Part shown: positions 17,007-24,983 of the stretch, piece after piece | Layout: each line of letters opens with the position of its first letter | Position numbering within the stretch: the stretch's first letter is position 1 | DNA from: Xaviernesmea oryzae | GTDB lineage: Bacteria > Pseudomonadota > Alphaproteobacteria > Rhizobiales > Rhizobiaceae | DNA: 64,000 nucleotides | Direction of reading: 5' to 3' | NCBI RefSeq assembly: GCF_900177415.1 | Contig: NZ_FXAF01000011.1 | Coordinates: forward strand, 558,001-622,000 | Translations under genes and position numbers: made by a program | Notes under the pieces: model-generated | The model's database searches: none | The model's input: the letters and a program-made list of their open reading frames with translations, nothing else | What the model was told of the DNA's origin: nothing

Positions 17007-17792
17007 TCAGCCGTAGGGCGATCGACACTGACGGCGCGAACTTCCGTCAAAAGGTTGATAGCTGTTGTCCTCGACGCGGTAGGAGCGGTAACGGGCAAAG
17101 CACCATTCCTCATGCGCTCCGACGGGCGTATCGCTTTCGATCATTTGCGGATCGGTATAATCGGCGACGTCGTCGGCTGGCACCGTCTCGTCCGGAACCG
17201 GCTGCAATTCGTCATGCCGCATCGGTTCTTGCCGCGGATCGTCCGGTGAAACTGCGGCTATACCCGGCCGCGCACCGGGCGGCCGGCATTGGCGGCGCGC
17301 CCCGCTATAAGGCTGATAGCTGTTGTCCTCCACCCGATAGGAACGATAGCGGGCATAACACCACTCGGCATGGGCGGGACTCACCATGGGAGCAGGCTGC
17401 GGCGGATTGCGGAAACCGGCTGTCCTCGGGTCCATGTCCGCCGCGGGCTTCGGATTGACCGAACCCGTCACAATGTCGTCGATTGCCGCATTCCCTGCAT
17501 TCGGCGCCGCGGCAGCACTCTGCTGAGCGGGAGCCTGCCCGGGCACCTGAACATCGGGCTTCTTGTCGGCGTCCGGGACGGAACCCGAAGGCGTCGACGG
17601 CGCAACCCGCTCGTAGCGCTGTTTGGACGTATCGACCGGCTTCGGCCTGGATGTCCAGAGGTCCGGCGTATCCATGTTGGCAAGGCGGTGCGGTTCCGGT
17701 TCGGCAATCACATTGGCGGTGATGATGACGCCGCTCAAGAAGACCAGCACCACCAGTACAAGGCTTGCCAAAAGCAGAAGGACAGGCTTCAC
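17007..17792 (-). CDS. membrane-anchored protein with two BA14K motifs
   Basis: 261 residues. One N-terminal hydrophobic segment (about 3-28) acts as a signal or anchor and leads into a Pro/Ala/Asp-rich, probably disordered linker. Two near-identical BA14K-type motifs follow: HAEWCYARYRSYRVEDNSYQ around 141 and HEEWCFARYRSYRVEDNSYQ around 227, each closed by RRQC. BA14K domains were defined from a Brucella immunoreactive protein with lectin-like activity and usually occur once at the C terminus. The tandem arrangement and long linker suggest an extracytoplasmic, possibly carbohydrate- or envelope-binding protein. It converges on the amidase gene with a 5-base gap. Confidence 0.82.
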   Translation of the reverse strand: MKPVLLLLASLVLVVLVFLSGVIITANVIAEPEPHRLANMDTPDLWTSRPKPVDTSKQRYERVAPSTPSGSVPDADKKPDVQVPGQAPAQQSAAAAPNAGNAAIDDIVTGSVNPKPAADMDPRTAGFRNPPQPAPMVSPAHAEWCYARYRSYRVEDNSYQPYSGARRQCRPPGARPGIAAVSPDDPRQEPMRHDELQPVPDETVPADDVADYTDPQMIESDTPVGAHEEWCFARYRSYRVEDNSYQPFDGSSRRQCRSPYG

Positions 17793-17932
17793 GACACGCT
17801 CCGCATTTCGCAGTCAAATGCCGATGATGCCACCGCAGTTCCCGGCGAAGAGATGAAACCGTCCGGCTCGCGATCACGAATGGTTGCAGCCCGATATCCG
17901 TCTCGAGCGGCGTATGGTAGCGGAAGGAAAGA

Positions 17933-18008
<76 letters not shown>

Positions 18009-18051
18009 AAGAACCGTCTCGGCGAGGCGTGCTCGCCAGCGGTGTGAGGGG

Positions 18052-18080
18052 CGTATAAAGGGGATCGTCCGGCTTGTCCA
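18052..18080 (-). promoter_or_regulatory. sigma-70-type promoter of tRNA-Lys
   Basis: On the minus strand TGGACA (18075-18080) and TATACG (18052-18057) are separated by 17 bases, about 44 bases upstream of the tRNA 5' end. The rest of 18081-18236 shows nothing else convincing. Confidence 0.5.
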
Positions 18081-18236
18081 GCGGCTCGGCGAAAATTATT
18101 TGCCTCTCCGGTCAAAAAATCCGCCAAGGCAAATTGCGCGGCCGCACGATTTGGGCGCCATCCGCCCGCGAGACGCAAAGGATCGTGGTTTCAACGGCTT
18201 AATGCGTCACAATACCGCAATCCTGGAGGGGCGGAC

Positions 18237-19223
18237 TTAGAGATCGAGCGTGCCTTCCGCAAGCTTGACCGCCTGCCCGCCGATGCGGGCCCTCGCGATC
18301 TCCGCATCCTTCACGTCGATATGCAGGTAGATGAAGGACGACCGCCCGATCTCGACGCCCTGCTCCACGAGGACCGGATGATGGCCGTCCGGCAGCGCAT
18401 CAAAATGCCGGATCGCGCCGGAAAGCGCCGCGACCGCGGCACCCGTTGCCGGGTCTTCGGAAATCCCCATGTCCGGAGAGAACATGCGCGCATGGAACTT
18501 CGCCTGATGATGCACGCCCCCGCGGCAATAGACGTAAGCCGAAGCCAGCGAGCCCTCCACGAACGGCGCCGCCTTCACCCACAGGCTGGGATCGAATTCC
18601 AGGTTCTGCACGGTTGCCAGGTTGTGCAGCGGAATCATCAGGAAAGGCACGCCGGCGCTCCAGATCGACGCCACGTGATTCTCGAAACCGATATGGCTCG
18701 CCTTGACGCTCAACGCATCGGCGATACCCTGCCGGTCGAGGGGAAGATCGATCCGCGCCGGCTTCCTCGGCAGGTCGAATTCGGCAAACCCTGCCTCGCC
18801 TTTGCGAAGCCGCACAGCGCAGCGCACCGGCCCGACATTCTCCTCCAGCACGCAGACCAGGTCCATATTCGCTTCACGGGCGCCGTAGTCGCGTTCCGCG
18901 AGCGCCACGGCCGTGCCGACCGTCGGATGGCCGGCAAAGGGCAGTTCCCTGCCCGGCGTGAAGATGCGCAGCCGCGCCGCATAGGCCGCGTTCGTGGAAG
19001 GCTGGATAAAAACCGTCTCGGAGAGGTTCATCTCTCTCGCGATTTCCTGCATGGCCTCATCGGCAAGGCTGTCACCGTCGAAGATCACCGCCAGCGGGTT
19101 GCCGGAAAGTTTTTTGTCGGTGAAGACATCATAGATGCAGTAGCGACGGGCCAACGGCACCTCCCCCTTAATTTCGATGGCGCCAAACTGCCCGAGCGGC
19201 CCGCCTGGCGCAACCCCGTTCAT
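18237..19223 (-). CDS. PhzF family isomerase/epimerase-like protein
   Basis: 328 residues with the diaminopimelate-epimerase-like fold of the PhzF family. Visible signatures are DVFTDKKLSGNPLAVI at the N terminus, the conserved Glu in MNLSETVF, FTPGRELPFAGHPTVGTA, and the late EDPATGAAVAALSG phosphate/substrate loop. PhzF proteins carry out isomerisation of small acids; outside phenazine clusters their substrates are mostly unknown, and no phenazine genes occur here. The start ATG at 19223 overlaps the stop of the Nudix gene as ATGA, so translation is coupled. It is the last gene of a three-gene unit. Confidence 0.9.
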   Translation of the reverse strand: MNGVAPGGPLGQFGAIEIKGEVPLARRYCIYDVFTDKKLSGNPLAVIFDGDSLADEAMQEIAREMNLSETVFIQPSTNAAYAARLRIFTPGRELPFAGHPTVGTAVALAERDYGAREANMDLVCVLEENVGPVRCAVRLRKGEAGFAEFDLPRKPARIDLPLDRQGIADALSVKASHIGFENHVASIWSAGVPFLMIPLHNLATVQNLEFDPSLWVKAAPFVEGSLASAYVYCRGGVHHQAKFHARMFSPDMGISEDPATGAAVAALSGAIRHFDALPDGHHPVLVEQGVEIGRSSFIYLHIDVKDAEIARARIGGQAVKLAEGTLDL

Positions 19224-19969
19224 CGCGGTTTTTGTCCCTCGCCGAAATACCAGTCCAGAACGGGCAGCATGCCGACATTGTAGGGATAAGCGGCGTGATC
19301 GGCCGAGCGGATCGCCACCGCACCGGCGATCTCCTTGTCTTCCGCCACTAGCATATGCCGTTCGATCCGGGCGATCATCTCTTCCGCCGTCAGATCGAAC
19401 CGGAAGAGACGAAAGAGCGTCACGGCCCGCCTGTAATGGGCGACGTAATAGCCCTCGCCAGCTGTTGCGTCGCGCAGGTCTATCCCCGTCTCCTCCAGCA
19501 CTTCGCGCCGCATGTTGCGTTCGGGGTCGCAATGGCCGTCGACAACATCCTCGGGTTCGAAGGAACCGCAGGCGAAATAGACCATGCCCGCATTGGCCGT
19601 GTGTTCTCCCATCCGGATCGCCACCAAGGCCCCGTCGCGAGATTCGAGAACGGGATAGGCATAGATGTGCAACCCGCCCTGCCGCTCCGGCTGCTTGCGC
19701 CACCACAGGAAGGTGGAAAAGGGAATGACATGGCCCTCGCTGAAGATTCCGTCCCGACCGAGGCCGATCCGCCTCTGGAGGATCATCCGGCCGTCGAACA
19801 GGGCAGGATTGGCGGCAATCTCCTCCCTCCAGTTCGCGGCGATGGCCTCCCGTTCGGCCAGATGGAGCGGATGTTCGCCCGGCAGGATGCGCATCTTCAC
19901 CCGGTCGACGTGAAAGACGGTCTTCTCCGTCGGCCAGCCGGAAAAATCCTCCGAAAGTTCGACGGTCAT
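19220..19969 (-). CDS. Nudix-family hydrolase with degenerate Nudix box
   Basis: 249 residues. The C-terminal half of the Nudix signature is clear (REVLEETGI), with the upstream region PEDVVDGHCDPERNMRREV, but the canonical G-x5-E spacing is not met: the G and E positions hold Asp and Cys. Metal-binding glutamates of REVLEE are intact, so activity is possible. The N-terminal 100 residues are typical of larger Nudix proteins that act on nucleotide derivatives. It starts at 19969 inside the stop of the EEP gene (ATGA) and ends in an ATGA overlap with the PhzF gene. A longer upstream frame to 20167 overlaps the EEP coding region and is rejected. Confidence 0.82.
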   Translation of the reverse strand: MTVELSEDFSGWPTEKTVFHVDRVKMRILPGEHPLHLAEREAIAANWREEIAANPALFDGRMILQRRIGLGRDGIFSEGHVIPFSTFLWWRKQPERQGGLHIYAYPVLESRDGALVAIRMGEHTANAGMVYFACGSFEPEDVVDGHCDPERNMRREVLEETGIDLRDATAGEGYYVAHYRRAVTLFRLFRFDLTAEEMIARIERHMLVAEDKEIAGAVAIRSADHAAYPYNVGMLPVLDWYFGEGQKPR

Positions 19970-21075
19970 TTCAGCTCCAGCGACATGACGACGGGGCAGT
20001 GATCCGACGCCTTCGGCCGGTCCCAGCCGATCCGCGGAAACCGCTCGACCTCCTGCCCCGGCGGGAAGACGGTCCGGTACGGCTGCCCGCCCCGGACGAT
20101 CTCCGGAACGCTGTCCGGATTGCGCTCGGCGAGCGCTGGGGAGAGCCAGATGTAATCGAGCTGGCAAAGATGCTGCTCCTCGGGCCCGCGGGCGTGGTAG
20201 AGCGTCCAGCGGTCCATCACGTCACGGCGCCCGATCGGGTTCACGACAAATCCGTCGTGCGAAAACACGTCCAGCGCGCTCGCCTCTTCCCGCCTCGGCT
20301 CGAAGCGATAGCCTTCGCGCCGGGTGCCGATCACCTGCACCTTTTCCTGATAGTCGTTCATGTCGCCGCAGATGGCGAAATTCTTGTCCGCCGTCCGGCC
20401 CTTGCCGAACCGGCGCTCGATGATGTGCCGCACCGCCTTCGCCTCCGCGATCCGGATCGCCATCGTGCCGGTCCGGCCATCGCCGCCCTCGCGGCCGTTG
20501 GTCATCGACTTGAAATGCACGACATAGAGCGAGAACGGCCTGCCGCCAATCTTCAGGTCGATCTCCAGGCAATCGCGCTTGAAGATCTTGTCATGCGGCT
20601 GGCTGGTCAGCGCCAGCTCCTCGTTGAACAGGCCGAGGTCCTGGTAGGTCAGCATGGCGTGGCTGCGCACGTCCAGCACCTCGATCCTCTCGCCGCTGCG
20701 GGTCTCCTCGCGCATCAGCACCGCCACGTCGATGCCGCGGGAATCATTGCCCTCGACGAGATATTTCTGCCGGTAACCGTTGCCGACCATGCGGTAGAGA
20801 TAACCGTATTCGAAGGCCTCCAGCGCCGGCATGTTGTCGACCTCCTGCAGGCAGAGGATGTCGGCGTCGGCTTCCGCGATGGCAAGCGCCGAAAGCTGCC
20901 TGGTATCGTCGGTCTCTGCAATCAGGCGGGCCTGTTCGAGCTGCTGGTAGATCGCCTTGTCCTGAACGTCGTAAAGCCTCAGCACACGATCCTGCCGGAG
21001 TTGGTTGCGCCAGCCGGAGAAATCGAAACGCGTCATCAGGTTTTCGATGTTGAAGGTGGCAAGGCGCAGCGGCAT
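19966..21075 (-). CDS. endonuclease/exonuclease/phosphatase family protein
   Basis: 369 residues of the EEP (Mg-dependent DNase I-like) superfamily. Motifs in order are LATFNIENL at the N terminus (Asn for metal and catalysis), CLQEVDN (catalytic Glu), VHFKSM (His/Lys region), GDMNDYQ (Asp/Asn), LDYIW (Asp) and the terminal ASDHCPV (Asp-His dyad). Substrates of the family range from DNA to phospholipids and cannot be chosen here. It lacks a signal peptide, so a cytoplasmic role is likely. First gene of the EEP-Nudix-PhzF unit; ATG 21075 is preceded by AGGGA. Confidence 0.9.
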   Translation of the reverse strand: MPLRLATFNIENLMTRFDFSGWRNQLRQDRVLRLYDVQDKAIYQQLEQARLIAETDDTRQLSALAIAEADADILCLQEVDNMPALEAFEYGYLYRMVGNGYRQKYLVEGNDSRGIDVAVLMREETRSGERIEVLDVRSHAMLTYQDLGLFNEELALTSQPHDKIFKRDCLEIDLKIGGRPFSLYVVHFKSMTNGREGGDGRTGTMAIRIAEAKAVRHIIERRFGKGRTADKNFAICGDMNDYQEKVQVIGTRREGYRFEPRREEASALDVFSHDGFVVNPIGRRDVMDRWTLYHARGPEEQHLCQLDYIWLSPALAERNPDSVPEIVRGGQPYRTVFPPGQEVERFPRIGWDRPKASDHCPVVMSLELK

Positions 21076-21126
21076 TCGACGTTTCCCTATTTTGGTCGGC
21101 ACCATAACCGGCACGCGGCAGCGTGG

Positions 21127-22155
21127 CTACAATCTCCAGGCGGAGCGGATGACGATCGAAAGCGCCTCTCCGACCTTGACCGGCCGGCGGCTGAAGGCGC
21201 GAAGCGCCTGCCCGTCCGGAAGCGAAAGCCGCAGCGCGTAACGCTCGCCCTCGAACAGAACGGAAAGAACGGTGACGGCCGCGCCTTCGGCCGCGATCTC
21301 CACGTCCTGCGGGCGCACGAGGATATCGGCGCGCGGTGCATCTCCCTCCGCAGTCAGCAGCCTCTGTACCGCCGGCCAGTCGAGATGCCTCCTGTCACCC
21401 TCCGGTGACGGAAGCGAGAGGATTGCTCCCTGCCCGACTAGCCCGCCGACGAGGCGACCTTCCGGACGCGCATAGATCTCCTCCGGCGTCGCGACCTGCA
21501 GCAGCCGGCCTTCCGACATCACGGCAACGTCGGTCGCGAGCGCCATTGCCTCCGCCTGGTCGTGCGTGACGTAGATCATCGTCGCGCCCGAGCGGGCATG
21601 GAACTCGCGAAAGGTCTCCTCCATCTCCTGGCGCAGATGCCGGTCGAGATTGGCGAGCGGTTCGTCGAGCAGCACGACGTCCGGCTCGGTGACGAGGCAG
21701 CGGGCGAGCGCCACGCGCTGGCGCTGCCCGCCGGAAAGATCGGCGGGTCGCCGGTCGGCGAAACTTTCGAGCCTCACGGCAGAAAGAGCCCCCTTCACCT
21801 TCCGCTGCCGCTTCTCGCCGGAAATGCCGCGCACCTTGAGCGGATAGCCGACATTCTCGGCAACGCTCATATGCGGCCAGAGCGCGTAGGACTGGAAGAC
21901 CATCGCCATGTTGCGGTGTTCCGGCGGCACCATGTCGCTCGCGTCGGCAAGCAGCCGTTCGCCGAGCAGGATCGAACCGTCCGTCGGCTGCTCGAAACCG
22001 GCGATCATCCTGAGCACCGTCGTCTTGCCGCAGCCGGAAGGTCCGAGCAGAGCCAGGAAGCCGCCTTCCCGTACCGTCAGCGACACATCGTTGACCGCCG
22101 GCCTGCCGCCGAGATCGAACGTCTTGGATAAGCGGTTGAGGATCAGCTTCGCCAC
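21127..22155 (-). CDS. ABC transporter ATPase (ferric/polyamine importer type)
   Basis: 342 residues with Walker A GPSGCGKTT (38-46), Q-loop VFQSYALWPHM, signature LSGGQRQRVALAR, Walker B VVLLDEPLANLD and the H-loop THDQAEA, followed by a C-terminal TOBE-like regulatory domain (about 240-342). It energises the import complex with the fused permease and binding protein upstream. The start appears to be GTG 22155, overlapping the permease 3' end by 13 bases, because no ATG exists before Walker A in a sensible position. The operon order is binding protein, permease, ATPase. Confidence 0.92.
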   Translation of the reverse strand: MAKLILNRLSKTFDLGGRPAVNDVSLTVREGGFLALLGPSGCGKTTVLRMIAGFEQPTDGSILLGERLLADASDMVPPEHRNMAMVFQSYALWPHMSVAENVGYPLKVRGISGEKRQRKVKGALSAVRLESFADRRPADLSGGQRQRVALARCLVTEPDVVLLDEPLANLDRHLRQEMEETFREFHARSGATMIYVTHDQAEAMALATDVAVMSEGRLLQVATPEEIYARPEGRLVGGLVGQGAILSLPSPEGDRRHLDWPAVQRLLTAEGDAPRADILVRPQDVEIAAEGAAVTVLSVLFEGERYALRLSLPDGQALRAFSRRPVKVGEALSIVIRSAWRL

Positions 22156-23837
22156 GGCACCACACCTTTCGGCAGTCGTTTCGCCATCAGCTCCAGCGCC
22201 AGCATCATCACCACGACCATGATGACGACGAGCACGGAAAGGGCCGCGGCGAGGTTGAAACTGCCACTGTCGTCGAGATTGTAGATCGCCACCCCGAGCG
22301 TCTGGGTGCCGGCCGACCAGAGGAGCGCCGAAACGGTGAGCTCGTTGCAGGCGATCAGGAAGACGAGGATCACCGAGGCGCCCGCGGCCGGCGCCACCAG
22401 CGGCACGAGAATATCCGCAAGCCGCCGGCCGAACCCTGCGCCGGAAAGCCTGGCCGCCTCTTCGAGCGACGGATCGAGTTGCCGGAAGGCGCTGACCACC
22501 GGCTTCAGGCTGACGGCGAAGAAACTGGAAAAATAGGCGATCAGGATGATCCAGATCGTCCCGTAGATCGAGATGCCGACGATGGGGATGGGTGCCGCGA
22601 AGAGCAGGATGAAGGCCACCGCCAGCACGATGCCGGGGAGCGCGTAAGGGATCTCGGCAAGCGCCGAGAGAACCGGCGCAAACCGGCTCCTGCCGCGCAC
22701 CAGGAAATAGCCGGTCAGCACGGTCACCACCAGGAGACCGAAGGCGGTGGCGAGCGACAGCGTGATGGAATTGGTGAAGGCTGTCCGCGTCACCGCCTGC
22801 CGGAAAAGGATTTCCTCGTAAGCCTTGATCGTCACGGTCGCCGGACTGAGCGGCACGCCGTAGGCCGGCGCCAGCGAGCTTGCGACAAGGGCGGTAAGCG
22901 GCATGACGAGGATCACGAAGATCGTCAGCCAGAGCGCCATCTCTACCGGATACCGCAACCCGCCCAGCCGGAACACCGCCACCTGCCCCGAGAGCCCGAT
23001 GACGCGATAGTCGCGGCCGCGCAGGACGCGCTCCTCCACGCTGAGCCCCACGACCGAGAGAATGGCGATCATCCCCGAGAGAAGCGAGACATCCGCAAAG
23101 GTGCCGGGACCGAAGGCGGCGAATTTCGAATAGATCAGCGTCGGCAGCGTGTAGATCGATGCGGGAATGCCCAATATCGCCGGAATGCCGAAATTGCCGA
23201 CGCAGGAGACGAAGGCGATCGCCGCACCCGCGGCAAGGCCTGGCAGAGAGAGCGGCAGGACGACATCCTTCAATACCTGCCACGACGAGGCGCCGGAAAG
23301 CCGTGCCGCCTCCACCGCGTCGCGCGGCAGCGCCAAGAGCCCGGCCCTGAGCGAGAGGTAGACGAGTGCCGCGTTCTGCACGCCGTAGAGCAGCGCTATG
23401 CCGCCGACGGAATAAAGGGGCTGGGGCGATCCCAACGGCGGTGCAAGTCCTAATGCCTTTAAGAGCGCGCTCGACGGACCGGTCATGCCGATCCAGGCAA
23501 GCGCCGTCACCTGCGGCGGGATCATCGTCGGCAGCATGAACAGGAAGCCCAGCACCGCCTTGCCGCGGATGTCGAACAGCGTCAGCAGCAGCGCGAAGCC
23601 GCCGCCGAGCAGGACCGCAGCGATCATGCCGAAGAAGGACGTGGTCAGCGTGTCGTAAACCGCCTGCCAGAGCGCCGGATCGGAGAGGAGCTGGCGCGCG
23701 CCGCCCTGCATGGCCGACGCGATGCCGGTCGCCGCAAGCCGCCCCAGAGGCAGCACGCTCAGACAAAAGATCGCCGTTACGACAAAGGGAAACAGCCAGC
23801 GTGGCTGGCTGTTTCCCCGATTCCCGGATTGTGCCAT
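22143..23837 (-). CDS. ABC transporter permease, double-length ferric-type
   Basis: 564 residues holding two permease modules in tandem, each with about six membrane segments and an EAA loop that docks onto the ATPase: EAARLSGASSWQVLKDVVLP (first half, about 187) and EAARLSGAGFGRRLADILVP (second half). This fused architecture is typical of FbpB/HitB-like Fe(III) importers and of related 2-aminoethylphosphonate or thiamine carriers. The first 17 codons after ATG 23837 contain a perfect 13-bp hairpin (23787-23817). The binding-protein gene ends 12 bases upstream. The substrate is inferred only from family. Confidence 0.9.
   Translation of the reverse strand: MAQSGNRGNSQPRWLFPFVVTAIFCLSVLPLGRLAATGIASAMQGGARQLLSDPALWQAVYDTLTTSFFGMIAAVLLGGGFALLLTLFDIRGKAVLGFLFMLPTMIPPQVTALAWIGMTGPSSALLKALGLAPPLGSPQPLYSVGGIALLYGVQNAALVYLSLRAGLLALPRDAVEAARLSGASSWQVLKDVVLPLSLPGLAAGAAIAFVSCVGNFGIPAILGIPASIYTLPTLIYSKFAAFGPGTFADVSLLSGMIAILSVVGLSVEERVLRGRDYRVIGLSGQVAVFRLGGLRYPVEMALWLTIFVILVMPLTALVASSLAPAYGVPLSPATVTIKAYEEILFRQAVTRTAFTNSITLSLATAFGLLVVTVLTGYFLVRGRSRFAPVLSALAEIPYALPGIVLAVAFILLFAAPIPIVGISIYGTIWIILIAYFSSFFAVSLKPVVSAFRQLDPSLEEAARLSGAGFGRRLADILVPLVAPAAGASVILVFLIACNELTVSALLWSAGTQTLGVAIYNLDDSGSFNLAAALSVLVVIMVVVMMLALELMAKRLPKGVVPWRS
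23787..23817 (-). promoter_or_regulatory. perfect 13-bp hairpin in the permease 5' coding region
   Basis: Arms GGGAAACAGCCAG (23787-23799) and CTGGCTGTTTCCC (23805-23817) with a 5-base loop, beginning 20 bases inside the permease gene. In binding-protein-dependent importers a hairpin after the first gene often stabilises its mRNA and lowers expression of the membrane genes; here it is moved into coding sequence. The role is inferred. Confidence 0.6.
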
Positions 23838-23849
23838 GAGGCGCTTATA

Positions 23850-24833
23850 TCAGCCTTTGATGCCGAAGATATCCGCGAAGGTCTTGACGTCCTTTTCGGA
23901 ACTCTTGAGCGCTTCCGAAGCATTGATCGGCAGGACCTTGATCTGGTCGCGAGCCGGATAGCCGGCCGGCAGGTCGATGCCCTTGCGGGCCGGGATGTAG
24001 CCGAGTTTTGCCGCGACTTTCTGGCCGTTCTCGGACAGCAGATAGTCGATGAACTTCCTGGCGTTGTCCGCATGCTTGGTGGAGGCGAGGATCGCGGCCG
24101 GCTCGGTGACGGCGGAGACGCCTTCCGTCGGGAAGACGAACTCGACGGGCGCACCCTTGGCCTTTTCGCGGAGCGGCATGTAGTCGACGACCACGCCGTA
24201 GGCCTTTTCGCCCGAGGCGACGGCTTTCAGCACGGCGCCGTTGCCGCCGGAAGCGACCGCACCATTGGCCTTCAGGTTCTTGTAGTAATCCCAGCCGAGG
24301 CTTGAAACGCCTGCGAGCGTCTGGGCATGGATGAGCGCCGCGCCCGAAGCGAGCGGGCTCGGCATGGTGATGAGACCCTTGGCTTCCGGCTTGGCGAGGT
24401 CCGCCCAGCTCGTCGGCTTCATCGCCGCCTGGGTGTTGTACATGATGCCGGTGGTGATCAGCTTGGTGGAGTAGTAATAGCCGTCGGCGTCATAGAGCGC
24501 GGCGTCGAAACTGGCGGCTTCCGGCGACTTGTAGGCCAGGAGCTGACCGGCCTGCTTCATCCGCTCCAGCGTCACCGTATCGGCGATCAGAAGAACGTCG
24601 GCGACCGGATTGCCCGCCTGGATCTCCGCGTTCAGCTTGGCCATGATCTGCGGCGTCCCGTCACGAACCCACTGCACGTCGAGGCCGGGATTGAGGGCCT
24701 TGAAGCCGTCCACCGTGGCCTGCGCATCCTCGTTCGGCTGGCTTGTATAGAGGACGAGGTCGGCGGCTTCGGCGGCGCCGGCGATCATGCCGAAGGCCAC
24801 GAGGGCCGTGAAAGCGGAGAGAAGGTTCTTCAT
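23850..24833 (-). CDS. extracellular solute-binding protein (Fe(III)-type)
   Basis: 327 residues. A signal peptide (1-23, cleavage after AEA) precedes a type 2 periplasmic-binding fold beginning ADLVLYTSQPNEDAQATVDGF, the pattern of family 1 iron- and phosphonate-binding proteins. DADGYYYSTKLITTGIMYN supplies adjacent Tyr residues near the lobe interface, as in ferric-binding proteins, although the ligand set cannot be confirmed by eye. It delivers substrate to the fused permease. It is the first gene of the operon, and about 100 bases of promoter region lie upstream, before the aminotransferase terminator. Confidence 0.9.
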   Translation of the reverse strand: MKNLLSAFTALVAFGMIAGAAEAADLVLYTSQPNEDAQATVDGFKALNPGLDVQWVRDGTPQIMAKLNAEIQAGNPVADVLLIADTVTLERMKQAGQLLAYKSPEAASFDAALYDADGYYYSTKLITTGIMYNTQAAMKPTSWADLAKPEAKGLITMPSPLASGAALIHAQTLAGVSSLGWDYYKNLKANGAVASGGNGAVLKAVASGEKAYGVVVDYMPLREKAKGAPVEFVFPTEGVSAVTEPAAILASTKHADNARKFIDYLLSENGQKVAAKLGYIPARKGIDLPAGYPARDQIKVLPINASEALKSSEKDVKTFADIFGIKG

Positions 24834-24930
24834 GGGATGTCCTTTCGAGAACGTATGGTCCGCTTAAACACAGTCACCTAACAGGTATATGACAGCGCAA
24901 GCCTCTCCACAGGCGCTCTTCCGAAGAGAC

Positions 24931-24960
24931 GAAAAACCCTGTCTCCGGCTGGAGACAGGG
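24931..24960 (-). terminator. rho-independent terminator of the aminotransferase gene
   Basis: On the minus strand CCCTGTCTCC, loop AGCC, GGAGACAGGG, then TTTTTCG. The stem is 10 bp and perfect (24937-24946 with 24951-24960), 24 bases after the aminotransferase stop. Confidence 0.92.
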
Positions 24961-24983
24961 CTTCGAAACCAGCTCCCTGACGG

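Noticed and set aside
21127..23766. A single 879-residue minus-strand frame that could be a permease-ATPase fusion
   Set aside because: The N-terminal 500 residues are Arg/Ala-rich and unrelated to any transporter; the true permease lies in another frame (22143-23837). The ATPase is a separate gene starting at GTG 22155.
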